From Nitrospirota bacterium (lineage in GTDB: Bacteria; Nitrospirota; Thermodesulfovibrionia; UBA6902), in assembly GCA_016214845.1 (NCBI GenBank), contig JACRMS010000008.1:1-64000 (forward strand): a stretch of 64,000 nucleotides of DNA, written 5' to 3'. The notes under the pieces are model-generated. The model was given only the letters and a program-made list of their open reading frames with translations. It had not been told where the DNA came from and did not search any database. Shown in pieces: positions 8,905 through 18,187 of this stretch (position 1 is its first letter; every line of letters starts with the position of its first letter). The position numbers were made by a program, and so were the translations under genes.

Positions 8905-9746
8905 GTTTCCGCCTCCTTCTTTTTCAGTCTGTTCAGCACATCTGACATTGTTCCAAAAGTACCCGACTCAAGAAGCCTTGAAACTTTTCCCCGAAAACCA
9001 TGCCGCCCTATTCCCTGATGTAATCGTCTATACATGGGAATACGCTTCATGCTTTGCTTCCACTCACCGGGATTAAATTCATAAGGATGACAATATATTA
9101 TAAAGGGCAGTCTCTGAACTTCCAGTCTCTTCCTGCTCATCTCCAGAAACCAGAATGGAAACAGGCGGAAATAGCCTCCGCCTCCAACTGGTATTCTCAA
9201 CCCGTTAGGACGGGATAACTCATAAACGCTGACCGGAAGCTCCTCTATATTCCCGGAAGGAGTTTTAAACAAACTGTATCCCCGCTCAAAACCGCTGATG
9301 CCGTATCTTTTTGTTCTTAACGGGAAGATGGATGAATCATATCTTATTCCACATTCGCACATAACTTCAAAGGCCCAGAAGGATTTTGCATCAATTGAAA
9401 AATCAGGCGCCCTGAAACCGGTAACAGCTATTCCTGTTATGTCCTCGATGTATTTGCTGGTCTCCATAAGCTCACGTTTAAACTCATTGTGTGACATCTT
9501 ATTAACAGGACGATGCGAAAAACCATGTGATTGGATTTCATGCCCCTTACCATGAATCTCCTTTATCAGGAAAGGGAATTCTCTGGCGACCATCCCCTGG
9601 ACAAAGAAAGTGCCACGGACATTATGCCTTGAGAGAAAATCAAGCACAACGCGGGTATTGTGAAGGCAGATATCGCTGATTGGAGCGTTAAGATCATGGG
9701 ATGATTGATACCAGTCCTCAACGTCAATGGAAAAGGCATTTAACAT
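8895..9746 (-). CDS. Polysaccharide deacetylase of the PEP-CTERM locus type (TIGR03006-like)
   Basis: A 283-residue NodB-homology deacetylase. The first motif, FSIDVEDWYQ, starts at residue 5 and supplies the catalytic Asp and metal Asp. The metal-binding HEIQSHGFSHR (SHGFSH) and GFRAPDFS follow. These motifs in this order are characteristic of the deacetylase found in exosortase-linked EPS loci. I chose the ATG at 9746 because family members begin a few residues before the DVED motif. The frame stays open to 9824, but that would overlap the upstream glycosyltransferase and adds a non-homologous 26 residues. No strong Shine-Dalgarno is seen. There is no signal peptide, so the site of action is unclear. 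Confidence 0.87.
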   Translation of the reverse strand: MLNAFSIDVEDWYQSSHDLNAPISDICLHNTRVVLDFLSRHNVRGTFFVQGMVAREFPFLIKEIHGKGHEIQSHGFSHRPVNKMSHNEFKRELMETSKYIEDITGIAVTGFRAPDFSIDAKSFWAFEVMCECGIRYDSSIFPLRTKRYGISGFERGYSLFKTPSGNIEELPVSVYELSRPNGLRIPVGGGGYFRLFPFWFLEMSRKRLEVQRLPFIIYCHPYEFNPGEWKQSMKRIPMYRRLHQGIGRHGFRGKVSRLLESGTFGTMSDVLNRLKKKEAETCV

Positions 9747-9777
9747 CGATGTGGTGATGGAATCAGAGAAGCCATAA

Positions 9778-10797
9778 TTATCTGCTGAGTGATTCAACAA
9801 CCTTAGGTTTAATACGAACCGCATTGCTTATCAGAGCAGTAATGAAACCTGCGCCGAATCCAAAATGTATAGAGACGATTGCGAGCATAACCCCGGGCAG
9901 CAGCTTCATTTTCTCAAAGAAGGTCAGCCTTAACGATTCCAGCAATATTAACGAAACATATCCACCGGCATATAAGAAAAACGCCCCAAGGACAAATTTA
10001 TTCAACACAGCTGTTACACCCAATAAAGCAAACCCGGCAACAAGGACTGCCGGAACAAAGTGCCTCAATGAAAGCTGAGCGGGATGTTTTTTCATGATCG
10101 CAACCTTCCAGTAGCCGTACTGCATGAATTGCTTAAAAAGCTGCCTGAATTTATTCCGAGGAAAGTACTGGATCTTTATCCTCCCAGACTGAATGATTTT
10201 TCCGCCTGATTTCCGCAGTCTGAAGGAAAGCTCGTCGTCCTGGTTTCTTACCATAGACTCATCATACATCCCGACTTCAATTAGCCTGCTTCTTCGAAAG
10301 CATCCCCCGTAAACCGCATCTGTCTCCCCTGCGAAATCCCCCCTGTCACGCAGCGCCCCGCCCATTGTAATGCGGCTCCGGTATGCGGCGGCTACACATT
10401 GCTGAACATAAGTATTTCCAAGAGGGATAAGAACGCCTCCCACATTATCAGCCCCGGTCTCTTCACTCAGCTTTATTAAATCTTTCAAATAATTTTTCGG
10501 ATGTAAACACCTGACATCAGTCCGCACAATATATTCGCCTTTTGCCTGCGTAATGCCGAGATTCATTGCGTGCGGCACAGTCCTTTCTGGATTGTCCAGT
10601 ATAACAAGCGTCGGATATTGCTCCTGAAGTTTCAAAAGAATATCCCTTGTACCGTCATCACTCATTCCGTCCACAATCATTACTTCAAAATCACCTTCAG
10701 GTTTCTCAAAGCCAAAAACATTCCTAATGCAGGCTTCAATATTCTTGACTTCATTGCGGCAGGGAATTAATACGGAGACTTTCTTGTTACTATCCAT
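9778..10797 (-). CDS. Family 2 glycosyltransferase with C-terminal membrane segments (ExoA-like)
   Basis: A 339-residue inverting GT-A enzyme. VSVLIPCRNEVKNIEACI and the donor-binding MIVDGMSDDGTRD lie in the first 60 residues. RTDVRC takes the DXD position (about 114), and NQDDELSFRLRK is the acceptor-side ED motif. The last 100 residues have about three hydrophobic segments, as in ExoA-type enzymes that elongate lipid-linked oligosaccharides at the inner membrane. The stop lies 31 bases before the deacetylase start, and the start directly abuts the preceding gene. Sugar specificity cannot be read from sequence. Confidence 0.87.
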   Translation of the reverse strand: MDSNKKVSVLIPCRNEVKNIEACIRNVFGFEKPEGDFEVMIVDGMSDDGTRDILLKLQEQYPTLVILDNPERTVPHAMNLGITQAKGEYIVRTDVRCLHPKNYLKDLIKLSEETGADNVGGVLIPLGNTYVQQCVAAAYRSRITMGGALRDRGDFAGETDAVYGGCFRRSRLIEVGMYDESMVRNQDDELSFRLRKSGGKIIQSGRIKIQYFPRNKFRQLFKQFMQYGYWKVAIMKKHPAQLSLRHFVPAVLVAGFALLGVTAVLNKFVLGAFFLYAGGYVSLILLESLRLTFFEKMKLLPGVMLAIVSIHFGFGAGFITALISNAVRIKPKVVESLSR

Positions 10798-12033
10798 TCA
10801 GAAATCTTTCGCATTTGTTTTGCTTTGGAGCTTCTTGTCATAGCAGCTATAACTATCATCTACATGTTGAGCTATTAACTTCCAACTATATTTTTGTTCA
10901 ATAAGATGTCTGGCGTTTTGTCCAAGCTTAATTAAACAATCTTCATTCCGCAATAACCATACAACTCTTTTCGCAAATTCTTCAGGGCTGTCGGCAATCA
11001 AGATATTTTTTCCATTTTCAACAATGATTCCTTCAGCACCAATTGAAGTGGTTACGACAGCTTTAGCTTGAGCCATAGCATTTATTACTTTTATCTTTGT
11101 CCCACTTCCACTTCTTATTGGAGCGACAAATATAGAAGCACTTTGTACAATATTTCTTATGTCTTCTACAAACCCCAATATTTTTATATTAGGATCATGC
11201 ATAGCCTTTTCTTGTAGCAAATTAGTAGGCGATTTTCCAATAAATTCTATCGTCACTTTTGGTACTTCTTGCTTAAGAATAGGCCAAATGTCACGCAAAA
11301 AGAAATCTACTGCGTCTGCATTATAATGTCCAGCCATCCCTCCTACCCATACTAAATGGTTTTTTTTAATCTTTCCTGGCAAAGGCTTAAAATAGTCAAT
11401 ATCAACGCCATTAGGAATTACTGTAAAATTATCGACTTTGCATAATTTAAGCAAATGCATTTTATCCTCTTCAGAAACTACTATGCATCTGTTAAATAAT
11501 GGGCACGTTTTCCTTTCATAATTCATTAGTTTCAAGTATTGATAATATAAAAACGATTTAATTAAAAAGTTCTGCTCTGTTTTCATCCAACGATATAACC
11601 TTAAATACTCCACATTATGATTAGTTAATATTGTCGGAATATTATTAATAATTTCTTTGACATAACTTGCTAATGCAAGCATATCAATATGAACTAATTC
11701 TATGTTGTATTTAGATAGAATTTCTTTTAGTTTCACCTTTGCTTCAGGAACAAGATATCTTTCTGATACCAATGGGTGCTTAGAAAATAAATTTTTCCCA
11801 ACCTGCAATAAGAAATGAAAATTGTAGCCTGTTTTAGGAATAAGATAACTATCTACAGTTTCGCATAATTCTTTAATGTTCCTTGAATAGTTAAGTTCCT
11901 TCTTATGCTGGGCAAATCCAATAAAATAGATTTTATTCTTCTCAGCTAATATCTTTAATATATTATAAGTCCTTATATGGTGGCCACCAACCGGGGGATA
12001 AGGATTTTCAGTTGATATAAATAAAATATTCAA
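10798..12033 (-). CDS. Glycosyltransferase, GT4-like (exosortase A-associated, TIGR03087-like)
   Basis: A 411-residue GT-B glycosyltransferase. The N-terminus MNILFISTENPYPPVGGHHIRTYN is typical of the Stp1-type transferases of exosortase A loci. The C-terminal domain contains HLVWVGGMAGHYNADAV, ILGFVEDI and the donor-site segment IRSGSGTKIKVINAMAQAKAVVTT. The start codon is TTG; it overlaps the TGA of the upstream deacetylase in a TTGA junction (12030-12033), with AGGATAGAGGG just before it. The base composition is noticeably more AT-rich than the genes at 5124-10797, as is the whole stretch to about 18180. Confidence 0.82.
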   Translation of the reverse strand: MNILFISTENPYPPVGGHHIRTYNILKILAEKNKIYFIGFAQHKKELNYSRNIKELCETVDSYLIPKTGYNFHFLLQVGKNLFSKHPLVSERYLVPEAKVKLKEILSKYNIELVHIDMLALASYVKEIINNIPTILTNHNVEYLRLYRWMKTEQNFLIKSFLYYQYLKLMNYERKTCPLFNRCIVVSEEDKMHLLKLCKVDNFTVIPNGVDIDYFKPLPGKIKKNHLVWVGGMAGHYNADAVDFFLRDIWPILKQEVPKVTIEFIGKSPTNLLQEKAMHDPNIKILGFVEDIRNIVQSASIFVAPIRSGSGTKIKVINAMAQAKAVVTTSIGAEGIIVENGKNILIADSPEEFAKRVVWLLRNEDCLIKLGQNARHLIEQKYSWKLIAQHVDDSYSCYDKKLQSKTNAKDF

Positions 12034-12836
12034 CCCTCTATCCTGATTCTGTTAAAAAATCTATATATTCTTCTATACCTACCCAAACCTATTGCTTTCT
12101 TAATACTACTTTTGAAGCAATTACACATGATAATTCCAAGTCGGCTATTAGATTCTTGGCTGATTAAGTTACCGAACGTCTTCAAGCTATGGCTATCTTT
12201 TATTGGGATTCTCCCCAGTTGAAATGGTATTTCATCATATTGCTTCTTATTGAAATCTGATGTTAAAATTGCCTTGTAACCAACTTCTTTTGCTATCTTT
12301 ATAACATTATCGTTATAACTTCCGAAAGGTAAGCTTAAGTATCTTACAACCTCCCCAACTTTTTCTTCTATGATCTCTTTAGATTTTGATAATTCATAAT
12401 AAATTTCTCTATCACCAATCTCTCCAAGCATAGGATGGGTCATTGTATGTGATTGAACTAAATGTCCACACTTGTGAATTTCATTTATTTGATTCCAACT
12501 CATGTATCGAGCTTTCTCAATGTACTCGACAGTTACGAAGAAAGTTGCTTTAAAATTAAGCTCTTGAAGAATTGGTAACGCAAAGCGATAGTTTCCGATA
12601 AGTCCATCATCGAATGTAATTACTATAGGATTAATAATGTCATCTTTTTCAAATAAGATACTTTCTAAGGGACAAACACTAAATCCATTATCACGAATGA
12701 AGTTAAGTTGTTCCGTAAATTGGGAGGTCGATAGCGAATAAGCTGGATCAATCCTTCTAAGTTTTTTGCCCCTTTCTGGTTCATCAGTCACTTCATGATA
12801 CATCAAGATTCTGCAATCTTTATTTTTCCCTGTCAT
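12030..12836 (-). CDS. NodB-type polysaccharide deacetylase
   Basis: A 268-residue carbohydrate esterase family 4-like protein. ILMYHEV opens the fold, PIVITFDDGLIGNY carries the catalytic and metal aspartates (about residues 70-84), HLVQSHTMTHP supplies the metal histidines, and LSLPFGSYND follows. Such enzymes remove N- or O-acetyl groups from sugars. There is no signal peptide, so it may work on cytoplasmic lipid-linked intermediates or be exported in an unrecognised way. It is the second of at least three deacetylase-type proteins in this array. Its TGA overlaps the TTG start of the next glycosyltransferase. Confidence 0.87.
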   Translation of the reverse strand: MTGKNKDCRILMYHEVTDEPERGKKLRRIDPAYSLSTSQFTEQLNFIRDNGFSVCPLESILFEKDDIINPIVITFDDGLIGNYRFALPILQELNFKATFFVTVEYIEKARYMSWNQINEIHKCGHLVQSHTMTHPMLGEIGDREIYYELSKSKEIIEEKVGEVVRYLSLPFGSYNDNVIKIAKEVGYKAILTSDFNKKQYDEIPFQLGRIPIKDSHSLKTFGNLISQESNSRLGIIMCNCFKSSIKKAIGLGRYRRIYRFFNRIRIEG

Positions 12837-12848
12837 GTTTTTTAGAGC

Positions 12849-14180
12849 CTATCTATTATCTTGAATATGTGAGATAAAATATTTCAACTTTCCTGACCTT
12901 CCAGGTTCTATGTTAGGAACAATATCAAATTGAATCTTTATAGAATTCCCCAAGACATCTTCTAATTGTTGCTTATATTTTCTGCTCATCTCAACTGTAA
13001 AATCATTTGATTTTACAATCTTTACAATCAATTCATCTTTCCTATTCTGAATCCCTTGAAACTGCTTAACCCCTCTTTTGAATGTATATGCAAGTATTGC
13101 ATCGTAAACATGTTTATTTTCAGGAGTAATGATGTAGCTATCTTCTCGACCCTTCAGTTTGCTTAAAATCGGAAACCCTATTCCGCAGTCACAGGGAGCG
13201 TCTGATAATTCTCCCATGTCTCCAACCTTATATCTAATTAACGGATTATATTTATTATTTAATTCAGTAATCACAATCTCTTTTGCTTTATGAGGTTGAT
13301 CGGAATCAACCGTTTCAACAAATAGATGGTCAGAATTAACATGAAGTTTACCATGAAGACATTCAAAAGCTATTACACCAACTTCGGTCGCACCATATTC
13401 GTTGGCCACCTTACATTTGAAGGTATTCTCTATGAGTTCTCTTTGGAAATCATGCAGAATTTCACCGGTTGTGATAATTACAGATAGATCTATTTTCTTA
13501 AATAGAATATTTTTCTCACTTAACCATTGAGCAAATTTATATATCAAAGATGGATAACCACAAAAATATTTTGGTCGGAATCTCTCAATTTTATCTGCAA
13601 ACTGTGAAAAACTCCTGTCATCAAGCGCAAAAGCTGACAATCTAATCCTATTAATCATAAAATCCTTCAGTTTCTCGACTATATAATTACGGGGGCTGAG
13701 AGGTACCCCCCAGAAACGAGCCTGCTTGTCTCCTATATTTAATCCGTATTGCCCGTAGCAGCGGAACATTACTGCCCTAATATATGCGCTCTTTTCAATA
13801 TCTTTTATGACTATTAAAGGATTACCAGATGAGCCACTGGTAGAGTCTTTGCTAATTCTTTTTCTTTGTCTGTGATTAACCAATTGGTCATAATTATTTT
13901 GTATATCTTGCTTATTTAATAATGGGATTTTTTTTAAATCGAAAGGCAATGACAGATTCTTAATATCTATACCGGCATCATGAAATCTGTTACGATAAAA
14001 AGGGATTTCCTGATAACTGGTTTGTAGCGTATTGTTCAATTTGGCGAGTTGGAGTTTTCTTATTTCGTGACGAGGTAGATAAGGAATATGAGCAATATCT
14101 TTATGAAATTTGGAGATAGTTTCACCTCTTAACCGTTCAATAATGCTAAAAAATATTTTTTGGGCAATCCATTCATTCAT
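12849..14180 (-). CDS. CapK/phenylacetate-CoA ligase-like adenylate-forming enzyme
   Basis: A 443-residue member of the AMP-binding superfamily in its PaaK/CapK form. The nucleotide loop TSGSSGNP lies at residues 114-121, and NEYGATEVGV is the adenylate-binding motif. The C-terminal part includes GREDSYI and GKLKYF, near where the catalytic lysine of PaaK-type enzymes is expected. The family activates carboxylic acids as acyl-adenylates or CoA esters. In capsule loci CapK-like proteins are thought to help attach acyl or amino-acid groups to the polymer, but this is not well established. It lies 12 bases upstream of the deacetylase and 61 bases after the polymerase-like gene. Confidence 0.8.
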   Translation of the reverse strand: MNEWIAQKIFFSIIERLRGETISKFHKDIAHIPYLPRHEIRKLQLAKLNNTLQTSYQEIPFYRNRFHDAGIDIKNLSLPFDLKKIPLLNKQDIQNNYDQLVNHRQRKRISKDSTSGSSGNPLIVIKDIEKSAYIRAVMFRCYGQYGLNIGDKQARFWGVPLSPRNYIVEKLKDFMINRIRLSAFALDDRSFSQFADKIERFRPKYFCGYPSLIYKFAQWLSEKNILFKKIDLSVIITTGEILHDFQRELIENTFKCKVANEYGATEVGVIAFECLHGKLHVNSDHLFVETVDSDQPHKAKEIVITELNNKYNPLIRYKVGDMGELSDAPCDCGIGFPILSKLKGREDSYIITPENKHVYDAILAYTFKRGVKQFQGIQNRKDELIVKIVKSNDFTVEMSRKYKQQLEDVLGNSIKIQFDIVPNIEPGRSGKLKYFISHIQDNR

Positions 14181-14241
14181 AACGCATTATACGATATTGC
14201 ATTTTTCAGAAGTGCTTATGTCTGTTTCAAAGAAAGCGCAA

Positions 14242-15558
14242 TTATAGGGTAGCGGCCTTCTCTTCTTCTATATTAATCTGATTTGTCTTAACAACCAAAC
14301 CCAAAAGAATCCAGAAATATCCCATAACATTTAGATATGACCATCTATCGCCAAAAAGATTAGAAACAAGGCATGCAATAATCATCCCGACAAATCCTAT
14401 ACCCATACCTCTTAGAAAATTATCTTTCGAACTCATGTATAATGCCCATCCTTTCTTAATGCCTAAGTAAAAAATATAGAGGAATAACGTAAGGCCGACA
14501 ATTCCTTGCTCCAAGAGTATTTCAACATATCCATTATGAACATTCCTCCTCGACTTTTCACCGGATGTCTTAAATCCTAAATATTGAGAGCTGCCGAAAC
14601 CTACTCCTGTCAATGGATTAACAATTATTTCTTCCAACGCTTGCGACCACAATTCAAGCCTGCTTGATGATGATGCATCAACTCCTTCTTCAGTTTTTGT
14701 CATCTCAAGCCGTTCTACAACAGCATCGGGAAGAACAGTGTTCCAGCTTACCAGAAGTATTAGCAATAACAACAACACAATTCTGTTTTTAGTTAACCCA
14801 AGGAACAAAAGTCCTGCCAAGACGGCAGCATATCCACCCCTTGAATAGAGATATAAGATGCAATACGTATTAAACATTATCAAGCACCAAAGAACTATTT
14901 TCACAAATGTTCTGTCAATTACCAACAAGATACCCATAAATAATATTGTTACCTGTGCATAGAAAGCAGCAAATTCATTAGGTCCGAGATAGCTGAAAGT
15001 CACACCTACATCTCTTTTATCCTCAGAAAAAGATTCGTGACCAACCCATTTTTGATTCTGATAAAAATTTTGGTCCATTATAAAAATTGTAAGCACCATT
15101 ATCCCAATAACAATCATTATTTGCTTCTTGTTTGTAATTGTATTTATTGCAATGAAATATAAGAACTGTAACCTGATAAAGTTCTTCCAAAGGGCTAACT
15201 GTGGATTGTCAAGCGTAATTGGATAAGGTAATCCCAACTTGAAGCTTCCCACCCAAAGAGCAGAATATGTTAAAGGGATCATCAGGAACACATATTTATT
15301 GATTTTCTTCTCATCTTCTGTTGCTGTAAAATTCTTTTTCTGAATAAGTATCTTTATTAATATTGCCGCAAATAGAATATCCAGCATATCCTTTCCGAAA
15401 GGAAATTCAATAAATCTTTCCATTAAATTCTGCAGCGGGATCAACATAGTCAGCAAATACAGTCCGTAGACAGCATTACGAAACAGGACTATTACACCTA
15501 CGATCATGCATACAATGTATGCAAGAAAAGGTATATATTGACTAAGTCCTAACCCCAT
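14242..15558 (-). CDS. O-antigen ligase/polymerase-like membrane protein (Wzy-like)
   Basis: A 438-residue protein with about ten or more transmembrane segments. A large periplasmic loop precedes the motif NPLTGVGFGSS and the downstream VHNGYVEILLEQGIVGL, which is the Wzy_C/O-antigen ligase signature. In an EPS locus with Wzx and Wzz it is the best candidate polymerase joining flipped repeat units in the periplasm; a ligase role is possible. It overlaps the Wzx gene end by 10 bases, so the two are probably translated together. No clear Shine-Dalgarno is seen. Confidence 0.87.
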   Translation of the reverse strand: MGLGLSQYIPFLAYIVCMIVGVIVLFRNAVYGLYLLTMLIPLQNLMERFIEFPFGKDMLDILFAAILIKILIQKKNFTATEDEKKINKYVFLMIPLTYSALWVGSFKLGLPYPITLDNPQLALWKNFIRLQFLYFIAINTITNKKQIMIVIGIMVLTIFIMDQNFYQNQKWVGHESFSEDKRDVGVTFSYLGPNEFAAFYAQVTILFMGILLVIDRTFVKIVLWCLIMFNTYCILYLYSRGGYAAVLAGLLFLGLTKNRIVLLLLLILLVSWNTVLPDAVVERLEMTKTEEGVDASSSSRLELWSQALEEIIVNPLTGVGFGSSQYLGFKTSGEKSRRNVHNGYVEILLEQGIVGLTLFLYIFYLGIKKGWALYMSSKDNFLRGMGIGFVGMIIACLVSNLFGDRWSYLNVMGYFWILLGLVVKTNQINIEEEKAATL

Positions 15559-17057
15559 AAATAATGTTTAATTTTTAAGACGCTTTTATTAGAAGCTATA
15601 TAGCTTTTACTCCTTATAGCTGCATTTCTAATATCAGAATCGATAAATAATAACACTAATAAATAAAATGAACTTCCAATAATAACCTTCACAATGATGT
15701 CAATAACAGTCATTCCCTGATTGTAAAAGTCCATAACGTATATCATTAAAGACGATATGATTATATATTTTATGACCCCGAAAAAATTTATTTTTACGGT
15801 TAAAAAATTTGATGCCTTATAAGCAACAGCCGCAACTAACAATATGTATGAAATTAAAGTCGCAATTGCCGCGCCTAGAATACCAAGCCAAGGAACCATG
15901 AAAATATTAAGCAGGATGTTAGCTAACGCAGCAGCCACTGAAAGTTTCATAAGAATGTTTGTTTTCTTCTGGATATGTATGCCAGCACTACAAATTGGCA
16001 TTAATCCAAAAATAAGATAAGAAGCGCTCACATACGGCATAATAATATAAGCATCTTGATATTTTGAAGTTGCCAGAAGAGTAACTAACCCTTTACCCAA
16101 GTAACTAATTCCAAAAATAATTGGTATGCCAATCATAAAAAAATAATGTAATGTTTTTGTTAAAAAAGCTTCTGTTTTTTCACGGCCATCATTGCTCCAC
16201 ATTTGTAAATATAACGGAACGATAGCAAGCCAAAGAGGGCGATACAAAAATCCAAGACAATATTGCGCTGCATTATATCCTGCCGAATAAATTGCAACAC
16301 TTTCGGTTCCTTTAAAAAAAAGGATTAAGTATCTATCACTAATCGATAAAGCATCATTAGACAATTCTAACCAAATTAAGGGGAACCCATACTTTATAGT
16401 TTCCTTAAGGAATTCAGAATTGAAATTGCTTAAATTAATCACCTTACCTTCTCTCCGGATCAAAAAATAGATAATGAGTGATATTACTAATATTTGTGAT
16501 AATATTTGCCCAATAAACAGTCCGTACAATCCAAATGAAAACATTACAACAAAAACGAAGGCGAAACTCAATTCCCCATATCTGCTGAGAATACCAAATA
16601 TATTATGCATCGTTATTAACTGTTTCGCTCGATAAAAATTCAAAAATGTTTCATATAATGCTCCCAAGAAACCGGCTAACACAGCTAACATTAAATATTT
16701 CACCCAGGTCGGATTTAAAACATTTTTTGATAATACTAGGATTATACTCATAACCAGTAACGTAATTACACCACTAACGAAAAATGCTCCCAACACAAAT
16801 GTTGAATAATATGTGTTGCGTTTTTCCTCCGTAGCATGATATTCATAATGATATCTGACAATAGACTGCTGATTCCCAAACTTTAAAAAGGCAGTTAGAA
16901 AAGTTATTGTTATCGTTATAGTTGAAAACATCCCATAATCTGAAGTAGTTAATATCCTTGTCCATAAGGGGAAAGATATAAATCCGGCCAGCATGACGAT
17001 TATGTTGCCTACTAAATAATTAGATGATTGAGAAAATAATTTCTTTACTGAATTCAT
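15549..17057 (-). CDS. Wzx-like polysaccharide flippase (MOP superfamily)
   Basis: A 502-residue membrane protein with roughly 12-14 hydrophobic segments. The N-terminus, with SSNYLVGNIIVMLAGFISFPLWTRILTTSDYG, is the standard opening of Wzx/RfbX proteins. IYSAGYNAAQYCLGFLYRPLW and the late pattern GILGAAIATLISY also fit the family. It should flip the undecaprenyl-linked repeat unit across the inner membrane. Its ATG overlaps the stop of the 17054-18181 gene (ATGA), and its own end overlaps the polymerase-like gene: three coupled cistrons. Confidence 0.9.
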   Translation of the reverse strand: MNSVKKLFSQSSNYLVGNIIVMLAGFISFPLWTRILTTSDYGMFSTITITITFLTAFLKFGNQQSIVRYHYEYHATEEKRNTYYSTFVLGAFFVSGVITLLVMSIILVLSKNVLNPTWVKYLMLAVLAGFLGALYETFLNFYRAKQLITMHNIFGILSRYGELSFAFVFVVMFSFGLYGLFIGQILSQILVISLIIYFLIRREGKVINLSNFNSEFLKETIKYGFPLIWLELSNDALSISDRYLILFFKGTESVAIYSAGYNAAQYCLGFLYRPLWLAIVPLYLQMWSNDGREKTEAFLTKTLHYFFMIGIPIIFGISYLGKGLVTLLATSKYQDAYIIMPYVSASYLIFGLMPICSAGIHIQKKTNILMKLSVAAALANILLNIFMVPWLGILGAAIATLISYILLVAAVAYKASNFLTVKINFFGVIKYIIISSLMIYVMDFYNQGMTVIDIIVKVIIGSSFYLLVLLFIDSDIRNAAIRSKSYIASNKSVLKIKHYLWG

Positions 17058-18181
17058 TTGGACATGAATTGGTAATTTTTTCTGTTCAGATATGGCTTAA
17101 TAATAAAGTCCCTATAATGGTTCGGATTCCCGGATTCCCCTGCCTCCGCAGCTTTTATAATGTTGTATGCTTCCCGCGCAGTAACATAATGCAGTTTATA
17201 CTTCTTCCCGTCATTATATTTTGTTCCTAAATAGTTATGCATGCTATCTACAGATGGACCCAATAATGTATCTAAATCTTCATTTACACATCCATGAGTG
17301 AAAAGTTTGACGAATATCCAATCGGGGCGGCCTGGTATATGAATATTTGTATCAATCCATAAATCTACCCGTGACTCTGTAGGTTGACGTATAAGCCTTA
17401 TCTCTCCATGTTCCACCATCGGGTGCCATTTAAATCTCCAATCTTCCCAGTCAATCCGCAATGGACCGGGAATCATCATCAATCCGCCGTTAGTTGAATT
17501 TCCGACTGCAACATCAATACCGGTATCAAATGACTTGGGCTTACAAGGGTCGTCTATCGCATAATAGATTTTATTGATTTTCTTAGTTCGCGCGTACCTG
17601 TTTTGCGCTGGTAAGCCAAAATCAGCATAACAGCCTGTTTTCAGGAGAATTGATATTTCATCATTTACCCCACATGTACCATCGCAGTTATCCAAAGCCC
17701 ATTTCCCATGAATGAACCCATATGTATTCTCCTCCTCGGTTCTTAAGGCACCGATTGTATTATATTTTCTAACAGCATCTTTTATTATCGCTTCAAGACT
17801 TTCACTTGTGTCGTTTTTATGATGAAGATGCAGTTCTATTTCTCCATATCCTTTATAAACAAGCATTGAGAGTTCCCTCAGATGTTCCATATTCATGTAA
17901 TCATACGGGTAAAACCATGTATGCTGAGGATGTTTCCCGTCGGAATCCTTATGCTTGGACGCAAGCATCGGGTATTCAGCCATCCATCTTTTCATACCAA
18001 CATCATCAGTAACGCGAATCCCATGCAATCTATCAATCTTAGGCTCAAAGTGATCAACAAACAAGACCATTATATGGATAGTGCCAATGTCGTCTTGCAC
18101 CGGCTTATGCTCGAATAAAGCCCATTGGGCATAGTTCATAATCCAGTCTTTTTCAGCCCATATTTTAGATATTATATTCAT
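17054..18181 (-). CDS. Uncharacterised protein of an EPS locus, possibly a divergent deacetylase-fold enzyme
   Basis: I do not recognise this 375-residue protein. It has no signal peptide or membrane segment. Early on it carries VLFVDHFEPK, later GYGEIELHLHHKND (an HXHH cluster), YGFIHGKWALDN, a pair of cysteines in CDGTCGV, and FVKLFTHGC near the end. The order Asp-containing strand, then HLHH, then FIHG resembles the metal and catalytic positions of NodB/GH38-like (beta/alpha)7 barrels, so a metal-dependent hydrolase or deacetylase on polysaccharide is my best guess. The start is an ATG at 18181 right after AAGGAGTG; a GTG one codon earlier is possible. It is translationally coupled to Wzx (ATGA) and lies 6 bases after the sulfatase-like gene, so it belongs to the assembly set. 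Confidence 0.7.
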   Translation of the reverse strand: MNIISKIWAEKDWIMNYAQWALFEHKPVQDDIGTIHIMVLFVDHFEPKIDRLHGIRVTDDVGMKRWMAEYPMLASKHKDSDGKHPQHTWFYPYDYMNMEHLRELSMLVYKGYGEIELHLHHKNDTSESLEAIIKDAVRKYNTIGALRTEEENTYGFIHGKWALDNCDGTCGVNDEISILLKTGCYADFGLPAQNRYARTKKINKIYYAIDDPCKPKSFDTGIDVAVGNSTNGGLMMIPGPLRIDWEDWRFKWHPMVEHGEIRLIRQPTESRVDLWIDTNIHIPGRPDWIFVKLFTHGCVNEDLDTLLGPSVDSMHNYLGTKYNDGKKYKLHYVTAREAYNIIKAAEAGESGNPNHYRDFIIKPYLNRKNYQFMSK

Positions 18182-18187
18182 CACTCC

